Shown here piece after piece: positions 49,690-60,519 of a stretch of 64,000 bases of DNA. The notes under the pieces were generated by a model. It made no database searches, had not been told where the DNA came from, and saw only the letters and a list, made by a program, of their open reading frames with translations. The position numbers and the translations under genes are program-made. The stretch is taken from positions 4,758,501 through 4,822,500 of the forward strand of contig CM028888.1 in assembly GCA_016801885.1 (NCBI GenBank). Direction: 5' to 3'. How positions within the stretch are numbered: the stretch's first letter is position 1; each line of letters starts with the position of its first letter. The DNA is from Toxotes chatareus (Eukaryota > Chordata > Actinopteri > Toxotidae).

Positions 49690-50140
49690 ACAGCATTAAT
49701 TCAGGTCAACGAAATGAATGAATTCTGCAGCAGTCAGACGAGGCTTATTTACAGTGACTATTTTGTTGTTGTTTTTTTTTCTTTTCCTCCGTCCACTAGT
49801 AATTCTCTCAGTGCTGGCTCTCCACTGAGGCGAGGCCAGGATACTAATACATTGCTGCGAGGGAGCAGAGGTAGCCTGACGGATGTGGCTATTCAGAGTG
49901 GGGAAAAAAAAAAAAAAAAGAAACGCTACCATGACAGAATATGAACACATGGAAATGAATCCCATTTCACTGGCGAGGGATGGATGCTTTTTTCTTCCCC
50001 CTCTCTCCCTCTCTCCCTCACCCAGCTGCCTGTCTGCGACCTTAAATAACAGTCTCACTGTCAGAGCCGATTTAGCTCACCGGCTCACGGATAAATATTT
50101 GAAACGAAAGGCAGTGAGATGAGAGCAGTCGGCCCTATTT
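49690..50140. promoter_or_regulatory. Candidate conserved non-coding block
   Basis: Includes GAATGAATTCTGCAGCAGTC, GAGGCGAGGCCAGG, CACTGGCGAGGGATGG and a GAGCCGATTTAGCTC / CCGGCTCACGGATAAATA segment. It is interrupted by a T-rich tract near 49770 and an A15 run near 49903. Open frames in several registers overlap here without any recognisable domain, so I treat it as non-coding. Confidence 0.28.
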
Positions 50141-50203
50141 ACAAGTCAGGCGAATACACCATTAGTGTGTGATGGTGGTACGGGCTTGGGGGGAGGGGTC
50201 GGA

Positions 50204-50227
50204 GTGTGTGTGTGTGTGTGTGTGTGT
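50204..50227. repeat. (GT)n microsatellite with flanking G runs
   Basis: About 24 bases of GT repeat between GGGGGGAGGGG and GGGGGGG. The combined G-rich tract could fold unusually, but it is simple-sequence DNA. Confidence 0.9.
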
Positions 50228-50359
50228 TGGGGGGGGTGAACAGAGCTGCTTGAGCCGCCTGTACAGTAGCGATGCACACATCTGCTCTGTCTACCAGACA
50301 TTGGAGAGGACACAAGCAGCGTCTCTGATCCACCTGCCCACCTGGGCAACGCAAATGTC

Positions 50360-50540
50360 ACCCCAGCCCGTCTCTGGAGCTGCAGATGAGACTTTGCAGC
50401 CTCGTGTCACTTTGAACCTCATCCCGCTGTGGGCGTGTGTTAAATCACAATGAGCCAGCCGTGAAAGCAATCGTTTAAATATGATGGGGAGCCTTTTGTC
50501 AGGGGATTATAAAGTCAGCAACTCACACAGCATCACATCG
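50360..50540. promoter_or_regulatory. Candidate conserved non-coding block
   Basis: Contains CATCCCGCTGTGGGCGTG, TTAAATCACAATGAGCC, GCAATCGTTTAAATATGATG and GGGATTATAAAGTCAGC. The ACAATG word is a SOX-type core. No repeats or coding signs are present. Confidence 0.28.
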
Positions 50541-50999
50541 GCACCAGAAATAGGTACTAATTTACCCTCCAAAAAAAAAAAGTAGAGGCATGGTGTTCCT
50601 CTACATTTACACTTTGATGTTAATAATCTCATTCACACTTTGCAGGGTAACAAGGCAAAAATAGTGTATAAAAACAGACAGAGCTAGACAGCATATCCGC
50701 CTTAGAGAATCAGCCTTATACGTTTACCTCCATGTTCTGTTGTTTGTTGATACAGAGACATGTATCAGAGGCACTGTCGTCTAGCAAAGTCCATCCAATG
50801 TAGGCATTTGTTACATGTTATTCTTAAAGCAAAATAACACCGTGCTTTCCGTAGTTAGGATACTCAAATATAAAAACTGAAATGCTATGAAAGTTGTTGT
50901 ATTTTATAAGATATTTTATATAGATGAAATGAACATGTCAAGGAGGTGGCCGTACCTTTTTCAGTCCTGAGCAGTGTCTAATCTTCTCTTTAATCTTCA

Positions 51000-51190
51000 C
51001 ATGGCACCAACAAGCTCCGCCACTCTGCGAGAAACGCAGGACACCAGGAGTCCACATTAACTGCTGCTCATAAATCGTATTGCTGTGAGCAACATGTAAT
51101 AATTAAAGAGGACTCAGATGTGCCTATCGACAATTTTATCTATTATGAGCTTCTCTCATCTGGATCACAGATGACCTGGACAGTAAGAAG
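51000..51190. promoter_or_regulatory. Candidate conserved non-coding block
   Basis: Contains CATAAATCGTATTGCTGTG, a TAATAATTAAAGAGG homeodomain-like cluster, TATCGACAATTTTATC (GATA and SOX-like) and TCATCTGGATCACAGATGAC (near-inverted). It is repeat-free and sits among AT-rich sequence with nothing recognisable. Confidence 0.25.
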
Positions 51191-51555
51191 ATGCTGATTT
51201 TAGTGAGTAAACCAAAATGATCTTTGAACAACTACAAGTGGAATGAAACAAATTATTTTTTCAGCTCTGTATTCAAGTTTCTCTAAAGACATATATTTAG
51301 TTATTTCATTTTATCTTTTTATCCATATCACTCTACCTAGTATTGGTTTTTAACTTCCAAGCAAATATTTAGATTTTTTTAGTAAGATTTTGTTCACTTC
51401 CTAGAACAATCTTCGCAGAAGTATATCGCTCTTTTCAATTAAGCTTTCAAAAAGCAATTGAACGCAGAACTGTAGAAAATGAATCCTAAAACATTCGAGA
51501 CTAGAATAAACAGCATTTCATTTCAATAGATTTTTTTTGGAACAATGTCTTCAAG

Positions 51556-51590
51556 GTAAAAAAAAAAAAAAAAGAAAGAAAGAAAAGAAA
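51556..51590 (+). repeat. A-rich / (GAAA)n simple repeat
   Basis: A run of about 16 A followed by four GAAA units. It resembles the eroded tail of a retroposon, but no body could be recognised upstream. Confidence 0.8.
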
Positions 51591-52867
51591 TCCTGCTATT
51601 TACTAGTTTAAATAGAGCATGTCTGAGTGGTTTTATGGGAGTGCATGACCATCTTTATAAGGCTGACCTGAGGTTATTACTGTGTGCAGTGACAGCGAAG
51701 GGAAATCCTGCACGTGCAGCCATTTTGGCAAGTTGTTTTGGTGGTTTCGGGTGTGGCAGTATTATTCTTGGATGTTTAGTAGTAACATTAAGGTTGCATT
51801 GATTATGCATCCAATGCTGTACCTGTTGAATGGTGCTCTATTTTCTGATTTAGGAGCCTACATGTTTGATTCAGCCACCTGTTGAGCCACTTGCCAAGTT
51901 TGTGTGGACAGATTTTTCCCTCCACTTCATTCACACTTACAAAAAAAAAAATCTTCTTGACACTCAGCTAGACTTGAGGCAGCCACTGTAGCATGAACAG
52001 GAAAAAGTTGAAAAGTTCTTGTATTGTTATGTTGCCGTAACAATGGCCTTTCAAGGTTCGACTTTAGTTAAGTTGTGTTTTATCATTAATGAGGTTTCAT
52101 GAATAAGGTGTCTTTGTTTCAGTACATACAGTAGTCTTCAGCAAACAAATGCATAGACAGACAAGCACTCACACACAAAAATCACTGGTTCCCAGAGGTA
52201 TTTTCTACAGGAAGCAGGTGAGAATTTCCCGTAAAAACCAAGATCTTAATTCCCAGTATTAAACTCTTCATTTTAATGGACATAGTGTGGCATCTCATCT
52301 ACCACAGAAAATCTTTCGAGATATAGCTTGGTTATTGGTTGAATCACCATTCCGTTGTATCAACTGACAACAGAGAGCAGCAAAAAGCACTTTTATGGAC
52401 ATTCATTATGTGTTCTTCATTTTACCTGTCTGCCGGCTTATCTTCTGAAAGCAGCCTTGCTAGTGTGGCTCTGACACTGGATCACCATTTAGGACGAGGG
52501 AGGGAAAAAAACTGATTTAATGGTGTTTATTTCAGCGTCTTAATCTTGCCATCTCTCCCTCAGTGTGTCTCTCCTCTTATTTCCCCCCATCCACCTTCAG
52601 TTTCATCACCTTCTCTTAACATGCCAGGATATTACACATACCTCCATGTTGCTTCTTTATTTTGTTTATATATCTTCATTGCACATATGTACAGTACAGT
52701 ATAGGCTAAAGCATACATGCACAGAAATACAATGCAGGCTTATAACAGTGGCAGCCATGGCAGCTGTGCTATTCCCCTTCCCTAACAACACACACACACA
52801 CACTCTGTCTTTACAGACCAGGCCTTCATTAATATTCTGTTGTTGTGCACTGTCTGTGTGTAAGTGT

Positions 52868-52890
52868 CTGTGTGTGTGTGTGTGTGTGTG
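52868..52890. repeat. (TG)n microsatellite
   Basis: About 23 bases of TG repeat, followed by T-rich simple sequence. A nearby (CA) tract lies at about 52788-52802. Confidence 0.92.
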
Positions 52891-52986
52891 TTTTTGTTTT
52901 TTTGTTTTTTTAACTCAGAGCCAATTTGCTGTCTGCTGTGGCGGGGTGTTTTGTGTTCGCAGCTGTATTTGATAGTGCTACAGCCA

Positions 52987-53012
52987 GAGAGAGAGAGAGA
53001 GAGAGATGAATT

Positions 53013-53042
<30 letters not shown>
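52987..53042. repeat. (GA)n microsatellite, interrupted
   Basis: Two GA runs separated by TGAATTTA, about 56 bases in all. The Arg-Glu repeat peptide read through it is an artefact of the microsatellite. Confidence 0.95.
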
Positions 53043-53048
<6 letters not shown>

Positions 53049-54069
53049 CAGTTCTGGTCCTGGCAGTGATGGAGCTCGGTGATTTACAGCCTCTTACCGT
53101 ATATAATGAACACGCCCCAGGTGCCCATGGGCACAGGCACCCTCAGCAGGCCTTTGGGGTGTCAAAAGAGGTGATAAGAATGGGGATGGGGGGGTGGGAG
53201 TGTATGTAAATGTAGAGATGGTTTGGGGCTGGGGGGGGTCAGGAGACGCAGGTGGTGATGCTTGGGGGCACCCATGGGTCCACTAACCAAACATGCTGTG
53301 GTTCCACCTCACTGTGCTGGGTCCTCATTTGTGGCCTCCCCACCATGTGGTCACAGCAGAGAAAGAAAGAGGAAGACAGGAAAGAAAGGGAGGAAGCAAG
53401 AAAGAAAGGGAGGATAGAGGGAGAAAGGAAGTTATAGTGGCAGATTTGGGATGGACAGAGGACATGTCCCCATTATTCTCCATCCCCCGTGAGAATATCC
53501 TGACAAAATGAAGTCCCGTCTGGCCCTTTACATCCTCACATTGTGATTATAGAATTGTGTCTGATTTATTTAAAGCTCTGCAGTGTAACTTTGCACTTTG
53601 GCGTCCCCGAGTGGCTAGAGCAGATAACATGCATGATATTCATCCCAGGCACATACAGGATGCTGGAGCTGGGCAGCAGTCGCTTGGCATTTTATACCAG
53701 TCTGTGCTTTTCTGCCTCAGCTGATACTGGACATTAAATTGGAAAATCAGTGTTTTTCCTCTTGTCTACTTATTGTCACCAAAAAAGGCTTCCTACCTTA
53801 ACCAAAATTTCAATTGTGAGTGAAGAGTAGTATAAGTCATATCTAGGCTTCAGATCATCTGCAAATAAACCTATGAGTGATGTCAGAGACACTATTTCCA
53901 TTGTTTTGTTTTGTTTTAATTCAGGGTTTTAGCATTCTGTGGTATTGGGTGTACGTATTTTCTAGTAAATGTAATTCACTGCAGAAACCCTGGTTTATCC
54001 TTTTAAGTGAAAACCTTGTATTGCATCTGAGAAAGACAGCAAGCTCTTTTGCTCTAATTCAAGATTTTT

Positions 54070-54310
54070 GATGATGTTTTCCAGCAGCAGACGTTAGCGC
54101 AGCAACAGGACATTAAGCATAAATAACCCTCCATAGGCCTCCTCGGTGTATTAGCATCCCACTCGCTGGTCTGATCGGAGGCCCTAATTAAAGACAGGTG
54201 AATCTGAGCTCAATTATTATTCTTGCAGCGTCTTGCGAGCCCACCGAGCTCCGTGATGGATTGTGATCTCTGCTGTGGTTGAAACGCTAGAAAGAGCACA
54301 ATGTCTTACA
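54070..54310. promoter_or_regulatory. Candidate enhancer-like block (homeodomain + E-box)
   Basis: A TAATTA core at 54185-54190 in CCCTAATTAAAGACAGG is followed by a CAGGTG E-box at 54195-54200 and CTCAATTATTATTC. Upstream are GCATAAATAACCC and GGTGTATTAGCATCC, and downstream is GCGTCTTGCGAGCCCACCG. The block has retained CpGs and no repeat content. It is one of the stronger candidates by eye. Confidence 0.38.
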
Positions 54311-54639
54311 GCGGGAGCCACTGATAACTTCATGCAGACAAATAAAGACTGTCACTTTTATTGATTTTTACCCAGCCCCCACCACCACCGCCATATACAC
54401 CCACATCTCCTGCTCCATCCCTGTCTCAGTTTTATCCCTCCCCCCACACCCCTCCAGCCCCATCAAAGCTTCTCTTTAATGGGTAGGCGTCCAACATCAC
54501 AAGGCATTGAAAACGTTTTCTTCCATGAAAGTATAGCACCCCCAAAATGTGATCAGCATTTAAAAGGTATCCATCTCTTGTTCTTCTTTCATACCCTCTT
54601 CTGTCTCTCCTCCTAAATAAACCCAAATAAACACAAACA

Positions 54640-54790
54640 TACTGTATATCCAGACATCGAATGTAAAATATGCACGATGGAAGTGAAATTGTCTCTTAAC
54701 AGTCGGGCAGCGGCGGCGGCATATAACGAGAAATGCAATTTATTCCCTGGCACGTTGCTGCTCGGACAGGCAGATAAGACAGGCATAGGT
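54640..54790. promoter_or_regulatory. Candidate conserved non-coding block
   Basis: Contains ACATCGAATGTAAAATATGC, AACAGTCGGGCAGCGGCGGC, GAGAAATGCAATTTATTCCC and GGCACGTTGCTGCTCGG. CpG density is well above the intron background. It is followed at 54840-55080 by further possible conserved DNA in which a long - strand open frame occurs by chance. Confidence 0.33.
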
Positions 54791-55839
54791 CATTGATGGT
54801 GACTTAAACCTGCAGCGGTGGACTGAAATACATTAATAAATATCCACAACATTACTCGCATGGAGAGTGTAACACGGGGGGAAGCAAATGATGCAGGGAG
54901 GAGCTCCTCATCAAGCATGGGAATACAATTAGTCTTTGGACTGCTGGTGAGAGCCTCCTGCAAATCATAATATCCCTGATCATTGACATCTGAATATCCA
55001 TTACAGCTGCCCTGTGGGGACCTGTGCTCTGGCAGCCTGAGGAGCAGAATGTGATTCCTGTTGTCATTTTCATTTTCGTAGGCACACGTACTGTACATCC
55101 ACAGCCGGCATGGTGTCTGAAATAAGTCTGATGTCTCAGAATGGAAGTATGATGCTCTGTAAATCAAAGGTGTGAATACATTTACCCAGCGTGAAAGGAT
55201 TAGACAGAGGGGCCATGAATAGAAACTGACAATATACTGACAGTAAATAAATACAGTGAAAATAAAGGTATGAAAAGGCAGAGAGGGATTTATATTTGTC
55301 TGCAACTGACTTTCCAGCTTTTGTTTCAGTCGTTCTCATTCAATCCATTCCAAAACATCACCACAGCTTAACCAAATTTCCCTACAATACTGAAGATGTA
55401 ACAGCTGACATTCTGTTTTCTTATAAGGTTTTGAGGCCTGATGTTCACTCCAAGCTAAATCAATCAAAGTGATGTCAAATATAATGCTGCCAGCAAACAA
55501 AATCCTTACTCCACGTCGGATGTTGGCTGCCATGTCTCGAATCACATTGCTTACGAGTCACCTTGGCACCAAAAACATTTTGACATGTTCTCAAAACAAG
55601 CAGTAAACATGGTGTTATGTATCCTCAGACTAGCATAACAAGAGGTAAATACAGCAAGGCTGGCTTTAAGGCCTTAAACACGAGGCTGAACTGAAGATGA
55701 TCTCATAAAATTTGCAGCAAGTAACCAATGAGATGATATTGTTGATATGAACATGCTTTTTTTTTGTTTATCAAGCTGTCAGTTTGGTCTGCAGTACAGC
55801 GCTGACCTCAGACTACAGGCACAATGTGAATGTTGTAGC

Positions 55840-56219
55840 CACCTCATGATTTTGTCATATTCAAAACATAATATGTCAAAGGATAATAAATTCCACGACA
55901 ACAGACTTAGACTGTCCACATCAGCCAGGTCATCCATTAATGCATCGTGAGACCGGTATTGCGTGGTCAATAATACATCTCATGGCCAGTGAACAGTCAT
56001 GACAGTCTACAATTATTTAAGGCTTTACACCAAGCAAAACAACAGTGCAGGTGATTTGTAGAGAAACACAAAAGACGGGTTACATTTGTCTGCTTGTATT
56101 AAAGCCTTTAAGTGGGTATTCATTAAAGCATAGCACCTGTTGCTCTGGTATTGTGCATAAACTCACCAAAATAACCAGACACCATATTCAGTGACGTGGC
56201 TCACTTTAGGTTTCACAAT
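55840..56219 (+). repeat. 380 bp tandem duplication, copy 1
   Basis: Bases 55917-56218 align without gaps to 56297-56598 at a constant offset of 380, with about 30 mismatches in roughly 300 positions (about 90% identity by hand count, mostly transitions). The first 75 bases of the unit align less well. The unit has no coding content. Confidence 0.9.
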
Positions 56220-56599
56220 TTTATGGTTACATTTTTGTATATACATCAAAACATATATTCTGTGATGACAAACTTGGTTCATTATTGTAGCTTTGCCACA
56301 TCAGTCAGGTTATCCATTAGTGCATTGTGAGTCTGGTACTGTATGGTCAATAATACATCTCATGGCCAGTGAATAGCCATGACAGGCTACAATTATTTAA
56401 AGCTTTACACAAAGCAAAACAACAGTGCAGGTGATTTGTAGAGAAACACAAAAGATGGGTTACATTCGTCTGCTTGTGTTAAAGCCTTTAAATGGGTATT
56501 CATTCAAGTATAACATCTGTTGTTCTCGTATTGTGCATAAATCCACCAAAATAACCAGACAACACATTCAGTGATGTGGCTCACTTTAGGTTTCACAAC
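56220..56599 (+). repeat. 380 bp tandem duplication, copy 2
   Basis: The second copy of the unit ends about 195 bases before the finger 6-7 exon, so the duplication lies close to that exon's branch-point and acceptor region. The short stretch after it (TGTTTATCATC, ACATTTTTGT) also partly resembles the start of the unit, suggesting a truncated third copy. Confidence 0.9.
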
Positions 56600-56788
56600 T
56601 GCATGTTTATCATCTAACATTTTTGTTTGTCAGAATAACTGCATTGCGATTTAAGTCAAAGTTTTAATGATTAATTAGTTCTTGTAAGTGTACAGTGAGC
56701 GAAGCTTCATGTTTCCGGCCTTCATGCTGTTGTAGTGCTCGCCTTTTCACAACAGATGAATTAAACTTTGCCTTTTCTTCCCACATTT

Positions 56789-56794
56789 CAGCAG
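56789..56794 (+). promoter_or_regulatory. zbtb16: Tandem CAGCAG (NAGNAG) 3' splice acceptor
   Basis: Two consecutive CAG acceptors follow CCTTTTCTTCCCACATTT. Use of the second (exon starting 56795) gives the canonical His-Thr-Gly-Asp-His junction. Use of the first adds three bases, changing the junction to His-Thr-Ala-Gly-Asp-His. NAGNAG acceptors are an established source of single-residue isoforms; which is used here cannot be read from DNA. Confidence 0.85.
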
Positions 56795-56962
56795 GGGACC
56801 ACCCATTTGAATGCGAGTTCTGCGGGAGTTGCTTCCGAGATGAGAGCACGCTGAAGGGCCACAAACGCATCCACACCGGGGAGAAGCCCTATGAATGTAA
56901 CGGCTGTGGGAAGAAGTTCAGCCTCAAGCACCAGCTGGAAACCCACTACCGTGTGCACACAG
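56795..56962 (+). CDS. zbtb16: zbtb16 (PLZF) exon: C2H2 zinc fingers 6 and 7
   Basis: An internal exon of 168 bases (56 codons) with two fingers of the PLZF DNA-binding domain. Finger 6 is FECEFCGSCFRDESTLKGHK followed by RIH, and finger 7 is YECNGCGKKFSLKHQLETHY followed by RVH. They are joined by the classical TGEKP linker, and every Cys and His ligand is present. Junctions are phase 1 at both ends. The start at 56795 is chosen because it restores the His-Thr-Gly-Asp-His-Pro linker; a second CAG three bases upstream is an alternative. The donor is GTACTG at 56963, which lacks the consensus G at +5. From memory only two residues differ from human. The upstream intron is open in frame for about 100 bases by chance. 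Confidence 0.96.
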
Positions 56963-57649
56963 GTACTGTGATCAGAATCAGTCTGACTGACAAAGAAGGT
57001 GACTGAAGAGCAAAACGCTGAATTTATTGATACTGTTGTCCGTTCGCTGTTCAAAGGAATCAGCTATTTCCTGATTTAACTTCTTGTTCAGCGTCGTTCC
57101 GCTGCTGTCGCTATGGAGCTATTCCTTGGATTAGTTCATATAATATAGGTTTGAAAAGGATATCAGGCCGTACATTATTAAAAGATCTTGTTTTACTCAA
57201 ATATAATATATATACTCATGAGCAACATGAACATGCAATGAGATGTCATCCTATTCTTCCAGTCTCCTAATTTGCATTATATCTCATTTCCCCTTATAAT
57301 AACACAGCGTTGAAACATATGTAGCATATGGAGCCTGTTGTAGTAGGAAATCCAAGTTGCAAGGCACAGGCCAGACCACATGAATATCTCTGTTGCTGTG
57401 ATACAGTAGATGAATGTCTCAGAAGTCTTTGTATTGATCCCAGTATATTTAGAGCCCCATAAAGATGTTGACACAGTGATAAGCTGGGTGCCCTGGAGAA
57501 TGAGTGCATGCTACGCACCAGACTGAGTAAGGATACCACGAGTACTCACCAGGATGGCACACAGCCAAGGCTTTATGCTTCCTCACCATCTCTTTTTCTC
57601 CAACACAGACACACACACACACACACATAGCAGCACCCTCCCATCTCCC

Positions 57650-58060
57650 ATTCAATAAGCCAGCTGTTAAGCCACACTATCAAGGCAGCCTGTCCAATAA
57701 TTGGCTCCCCCTCGTCCACCCTTTCCCCTTTTACGTGGGGGAGGGGGGCTTAGCGTTAAGCCGGAGAGCAACAGCAGATAACAAGAGCAAGTGACAAGCT
57801 CACAGTCAAAGGCCACCTCACACAAAAGGCAGCTGCTTGATGAATCATCGACATTGGCAACCTAACCTCCCCACCCCCTTCTCTCCACACATCCCAAATG
57901 CCAATGGCGGATCAATACCCAGGCCCTATTTGCAATTCATTATTAGCTGGTTATTTGAGGCGACCCTGTTTACAGTCTGGTTATCAATATCATCAACATC
58001 ATGCAGGTGTCCACACTGCTGCAGTAAAACACATGACGGTCGGGCAGGCACTGTATTTAT
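57650..58060. promoter_or_regulatory. Candidate conserved non-coding block
   Basis: Contains AAGCCAGCTGTTAAGCC, TCCAATAATTGGCTCC (a palindrome-like CCAATaATTGG), GGCGGATCAATACCC, TTTGCAATTCATTATTAGC and CTGGTTATCAATATCATC. A G-rich stretch near 57739-57749 interrupts it. The block is repeat-free, dense in homeodomain-like words and only about 0.7 kb after the exon. Confidence 0.33.
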
Positions 58061-58229
58061 GCTTATTGGCTAAATGGTGCCGTAACCCCGCCCCCTGCTC
58101 CCACCCAGCAGAGGTCAAGGTTAACCAGGGCTCCGAAAGAACAGACAGACCGAGCAGCAGAAGCATGACGCCACTCGCTTTGCCAGCTCACATGTGTGAA
58201 GCTCCAGCTGAAAGGTGACAGCAAGCGCT

Positions 58230-58450
58230 GGGCCAGATCACTTCCGACAGCTCATTTCAAATGCCATTGCTAAAGGTCAGCATTTACATGTCTAATTTGC
58301 GTCTGCTGGCTTGAGCGCTGGTGGATTATTCCCTGCCATCACTCAAATCATTAGCACATTTAGGTTGGCTGCTGTTGCTGAATTGAAATGTGCCTCTTGA
58401 ATATAGCAGCCCCCACAGCAACAAAAAAAGCAGCATTGCTCTTTGATTTA
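58230..58450. promoter_or_regulatory. Candidate conserved non-coding block
   Basis: Contains AAATGCCATTGCTAAAGG, CATTTACATGTCTAATTTGC, GAGCGCTGGTGGATTATTCC and CAAATCATTAGCAC, followed by GAATTGAAATGTGCC. Word content and the lack of repeats resemble deeply conserved vertebrate enhancers. Alignment is needed. Confidence 0.33.
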
Positions 58451-59823
58451 TGACACCTTCAGGAGTTCTTTGTGGCAGGAGCTGTATTATGTGTAATGTA
58501 CCAGAGATTAGTTTATCAGATGTGCTTTATAAAAGAAATACGAGGTATTTAAACATATTCTACCACCTGGACTTTTAACCCATGTGGATCTTAATCTAAA
58601 TATTATTAGGTCGTTTTCATTTAAAGTAATTCAGGCCTGTTTGATTATTCTCACGGAATAAAGAAGAGTAGATTTGGTTTATTTACAACTCAGGTCGTAT
58701 TTTTCAGGTTTACCATCATTTCTATCAGTTGTGATAGTATAGCACCAAAGTAATTGCTGAGATCTGGGAACACAGTGACATTGCTACAAATCCAATAGAG
58801 CAACAAAACACAAGGTCTTCCAAAATTTAGAATACAGAAGCTGCATTTCTCTGTCCTCTTGAGTGAATGACTGTGTGATGAAACTGAAAGCTCCAGAAAA
58901 AGCTGAAAAGTGGACCTTCGGCTAAGATTTTTTTTTTTTGTCTCATGTTTTTTAAGTACAACTGCGTTGAACAGTTCAGGCCCTGGAAGTGTATATAAAC
59001 ATGATAGAAGCAGCTGTTTGCATAGACGTCTTTAGTAATCTGGTGTTAGATTCAGAGTTTGCATTGGACTGTTTTCATAAGGACCGTGGACACTGAACAT
59101 TAAAAAGATAATCATTCTCTGCAGGGTCTCAGGTGCCACATTCAGTAGTTGCGCATTTGATTAAATAGCAGGACATCTCTCTGTTTCATTTTCCTCAGCG
59201 TGATATGAAGAAAAGTCTTGCATGGCTCCAAAATCCGAATACAGTGGGGTCTTTTTAATATAGTCAGTAATGAGAATTGATAACAAATGAACACAAAGGA
59301 GTTCTATCCCCTCAACCACAGGAATAATTAGAAGATCATTTTGTTATCTTCTAGAGGGATCTGTTGATAGACCTGACTGGCACTGTGTTGACACTGTGTT
59401 TCAGAGGTGAACAAACTTCACTGATGTACATTCATGCTTTTATTCTTCTTCGTCTTAGAGTTGTACCAATTATGGGAGGCAGCTGGAATGACTTAAAAGA
59501 GTTAGTGTAGCCTTTTACAGCTGCACACTGCTGTTCAGTAGACAGTTGGGATTTCACTGCTGGGTTTTGACTTGTCACTTAACTGTGTGCACGGTCCAAT
59601 TATCATAACAACACCAGAATTCCTTGTGGGCCAACAGGGTGAAATCTGTGGTCTCTAAATTAGTGGTGATGGGTATCACCCTGACAGAGAGACTTTTTTC
59701 ACTTCATTTTTCTTTTTTCTTTTTTTTTTAAATCACACAACAGGTTTCAAATGCTGCTGTCTGAACTGCCAAGACACAATGTTTTGCCATTAAAGGATAA
59801 TTTGTTTAAATTACACAGGTTCT

Positions 59824-60236
59824 ATTGTAGTTTTGGCCAAAATTCCTATCAGTAATAATGCCCTTGTAAGTAAGTTAATAGGTAAGATCCCTAAAAAGAA
59901 GTCTGAAGGGCCAAGAAACCTGAGCAGTCAGAAGATCGTTTGATCTAGAACACAAAGGTGTTTTGTACTTACTGTTGTTGTGTGCACACAGTTTTGCTAT
60001 GCAGTTAGGAGACATTATCAACATTTTGCGTGCTCTCACTTTAACTCTAAATAAAGTGGTTCAGATAAGCTGGCTGAACTGGTGGTTTGTTTACTACCCG
60101 TCTGATTGTTTGAGGACTTGTGTTTCTTGCCACACTGTGTTAGCAATGTTGCCTGCTGTGCCACCCAGATCTCTGCAGTTACTTTACAAGGTAGAGTATC
60201 CTAACTGATAGGAATGATGGCCAAAACTACAAAATA
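59824..60236. mobile_element. Non-autonomous DNA-transposon-like element with TIRs
   Basis: The left arm at 59825-59853 (TTGTAGTTTTGGCC, then ATTCCTATCAGT) is matched by the reverse complement of the right arm at 60204-60232, 27 of 29 bases identical by hand. The arms enclose about 350 bases of non-homologous DNA with no transposase, as in a MITE or internally deleted element. An 81-residue open frame inside has no recognisable domain. Terminal duplications were not identified with confidence, so superfamily is unknown. It lies about 280 bases upstream of the last exon. Confidence 0.7.
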
Positions 60237-60519
60237 AAAGAATTAGAGAAATACATACGATACATTACTTGTTATTATACTGGGAAAAACGGATGTGTGG
60301 TAAAAACATGATTACTCACACAAGAACTTTGTTGGAATTGTTGGAGGTAAGTGAATTGTCATACTGTGTTAAAATAATGTTGGGGTATTCTAGGTTTGAA
60401 TAACAGAAACTGCTGCCGGTTCACAGAGACATCACACTTGAACAAGGACAAAACGCTGTCCTTGTTTGGCACCATGGCTAACACAGTTGTTGTCTTCGAC
60501 CCCACCCTACCATCCTTAG

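Larger units (their letters stand above)
47911..56794 (+). other. zbtb16: zbtb16 8.9 kb intron between fingers 5 and 6
   Basis: Bounded by GTCAGT at 47911 and a tandem CAGCAG acceptor ending at 56794. It contains a retrotransposon tail right after the exon, a C14 run, several candidate regulatory blocks (49690-50140, 50360-50540, 51000-51190, 54070-54310, 54640-54790), GT and GA microsatellites near 52.9-53.0 kb, and a 380 bp tandem duplication near the 3' end. The stretches 48500-49690, 51200-52560 and 53100-54060 show nothing specific. Confidence 0.88.
56963..60519 (+). other. zbtb16: zbtb16 3.6 kb intron between fingers 7 and 8
   Basis: Bounded by GTACTG at 56963 and TAG at 60517-60519. 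It contains a (CA)n at 57607-57627, two candidate regulatory blocks (57650-58060 and 58230-58450) and a terminal-inverted-repeat element close to the last exon. The stretch 58460-59800 is AT-leaning and shows nothing specific. Confidence 0.9.

Noticed and set aside
54790..55305. 171-codon open frame on the - strand
   Set aside because: No recognisable domain. A second frame is also open over much of the same stretch, and the region looks like conserved or GC-balanced non-coding DNA. No splice or promoter context was seen.
56695..56794. Upstream extension of the finger 6-7 frame
   Set aside because: The peptide has no finger pattern and the polypyrimidine tract plus CAG acceptor marks it as intron.
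60396..60519. Upstream extension of the last-exon frame beginning at a TTG
   Set aside because: Homology with PLZF starts exactly at the acceptor. The extension is intronic and begins with a non-ATG codon. The internal ATG at 60474 is kept only as a low-confidence finding.
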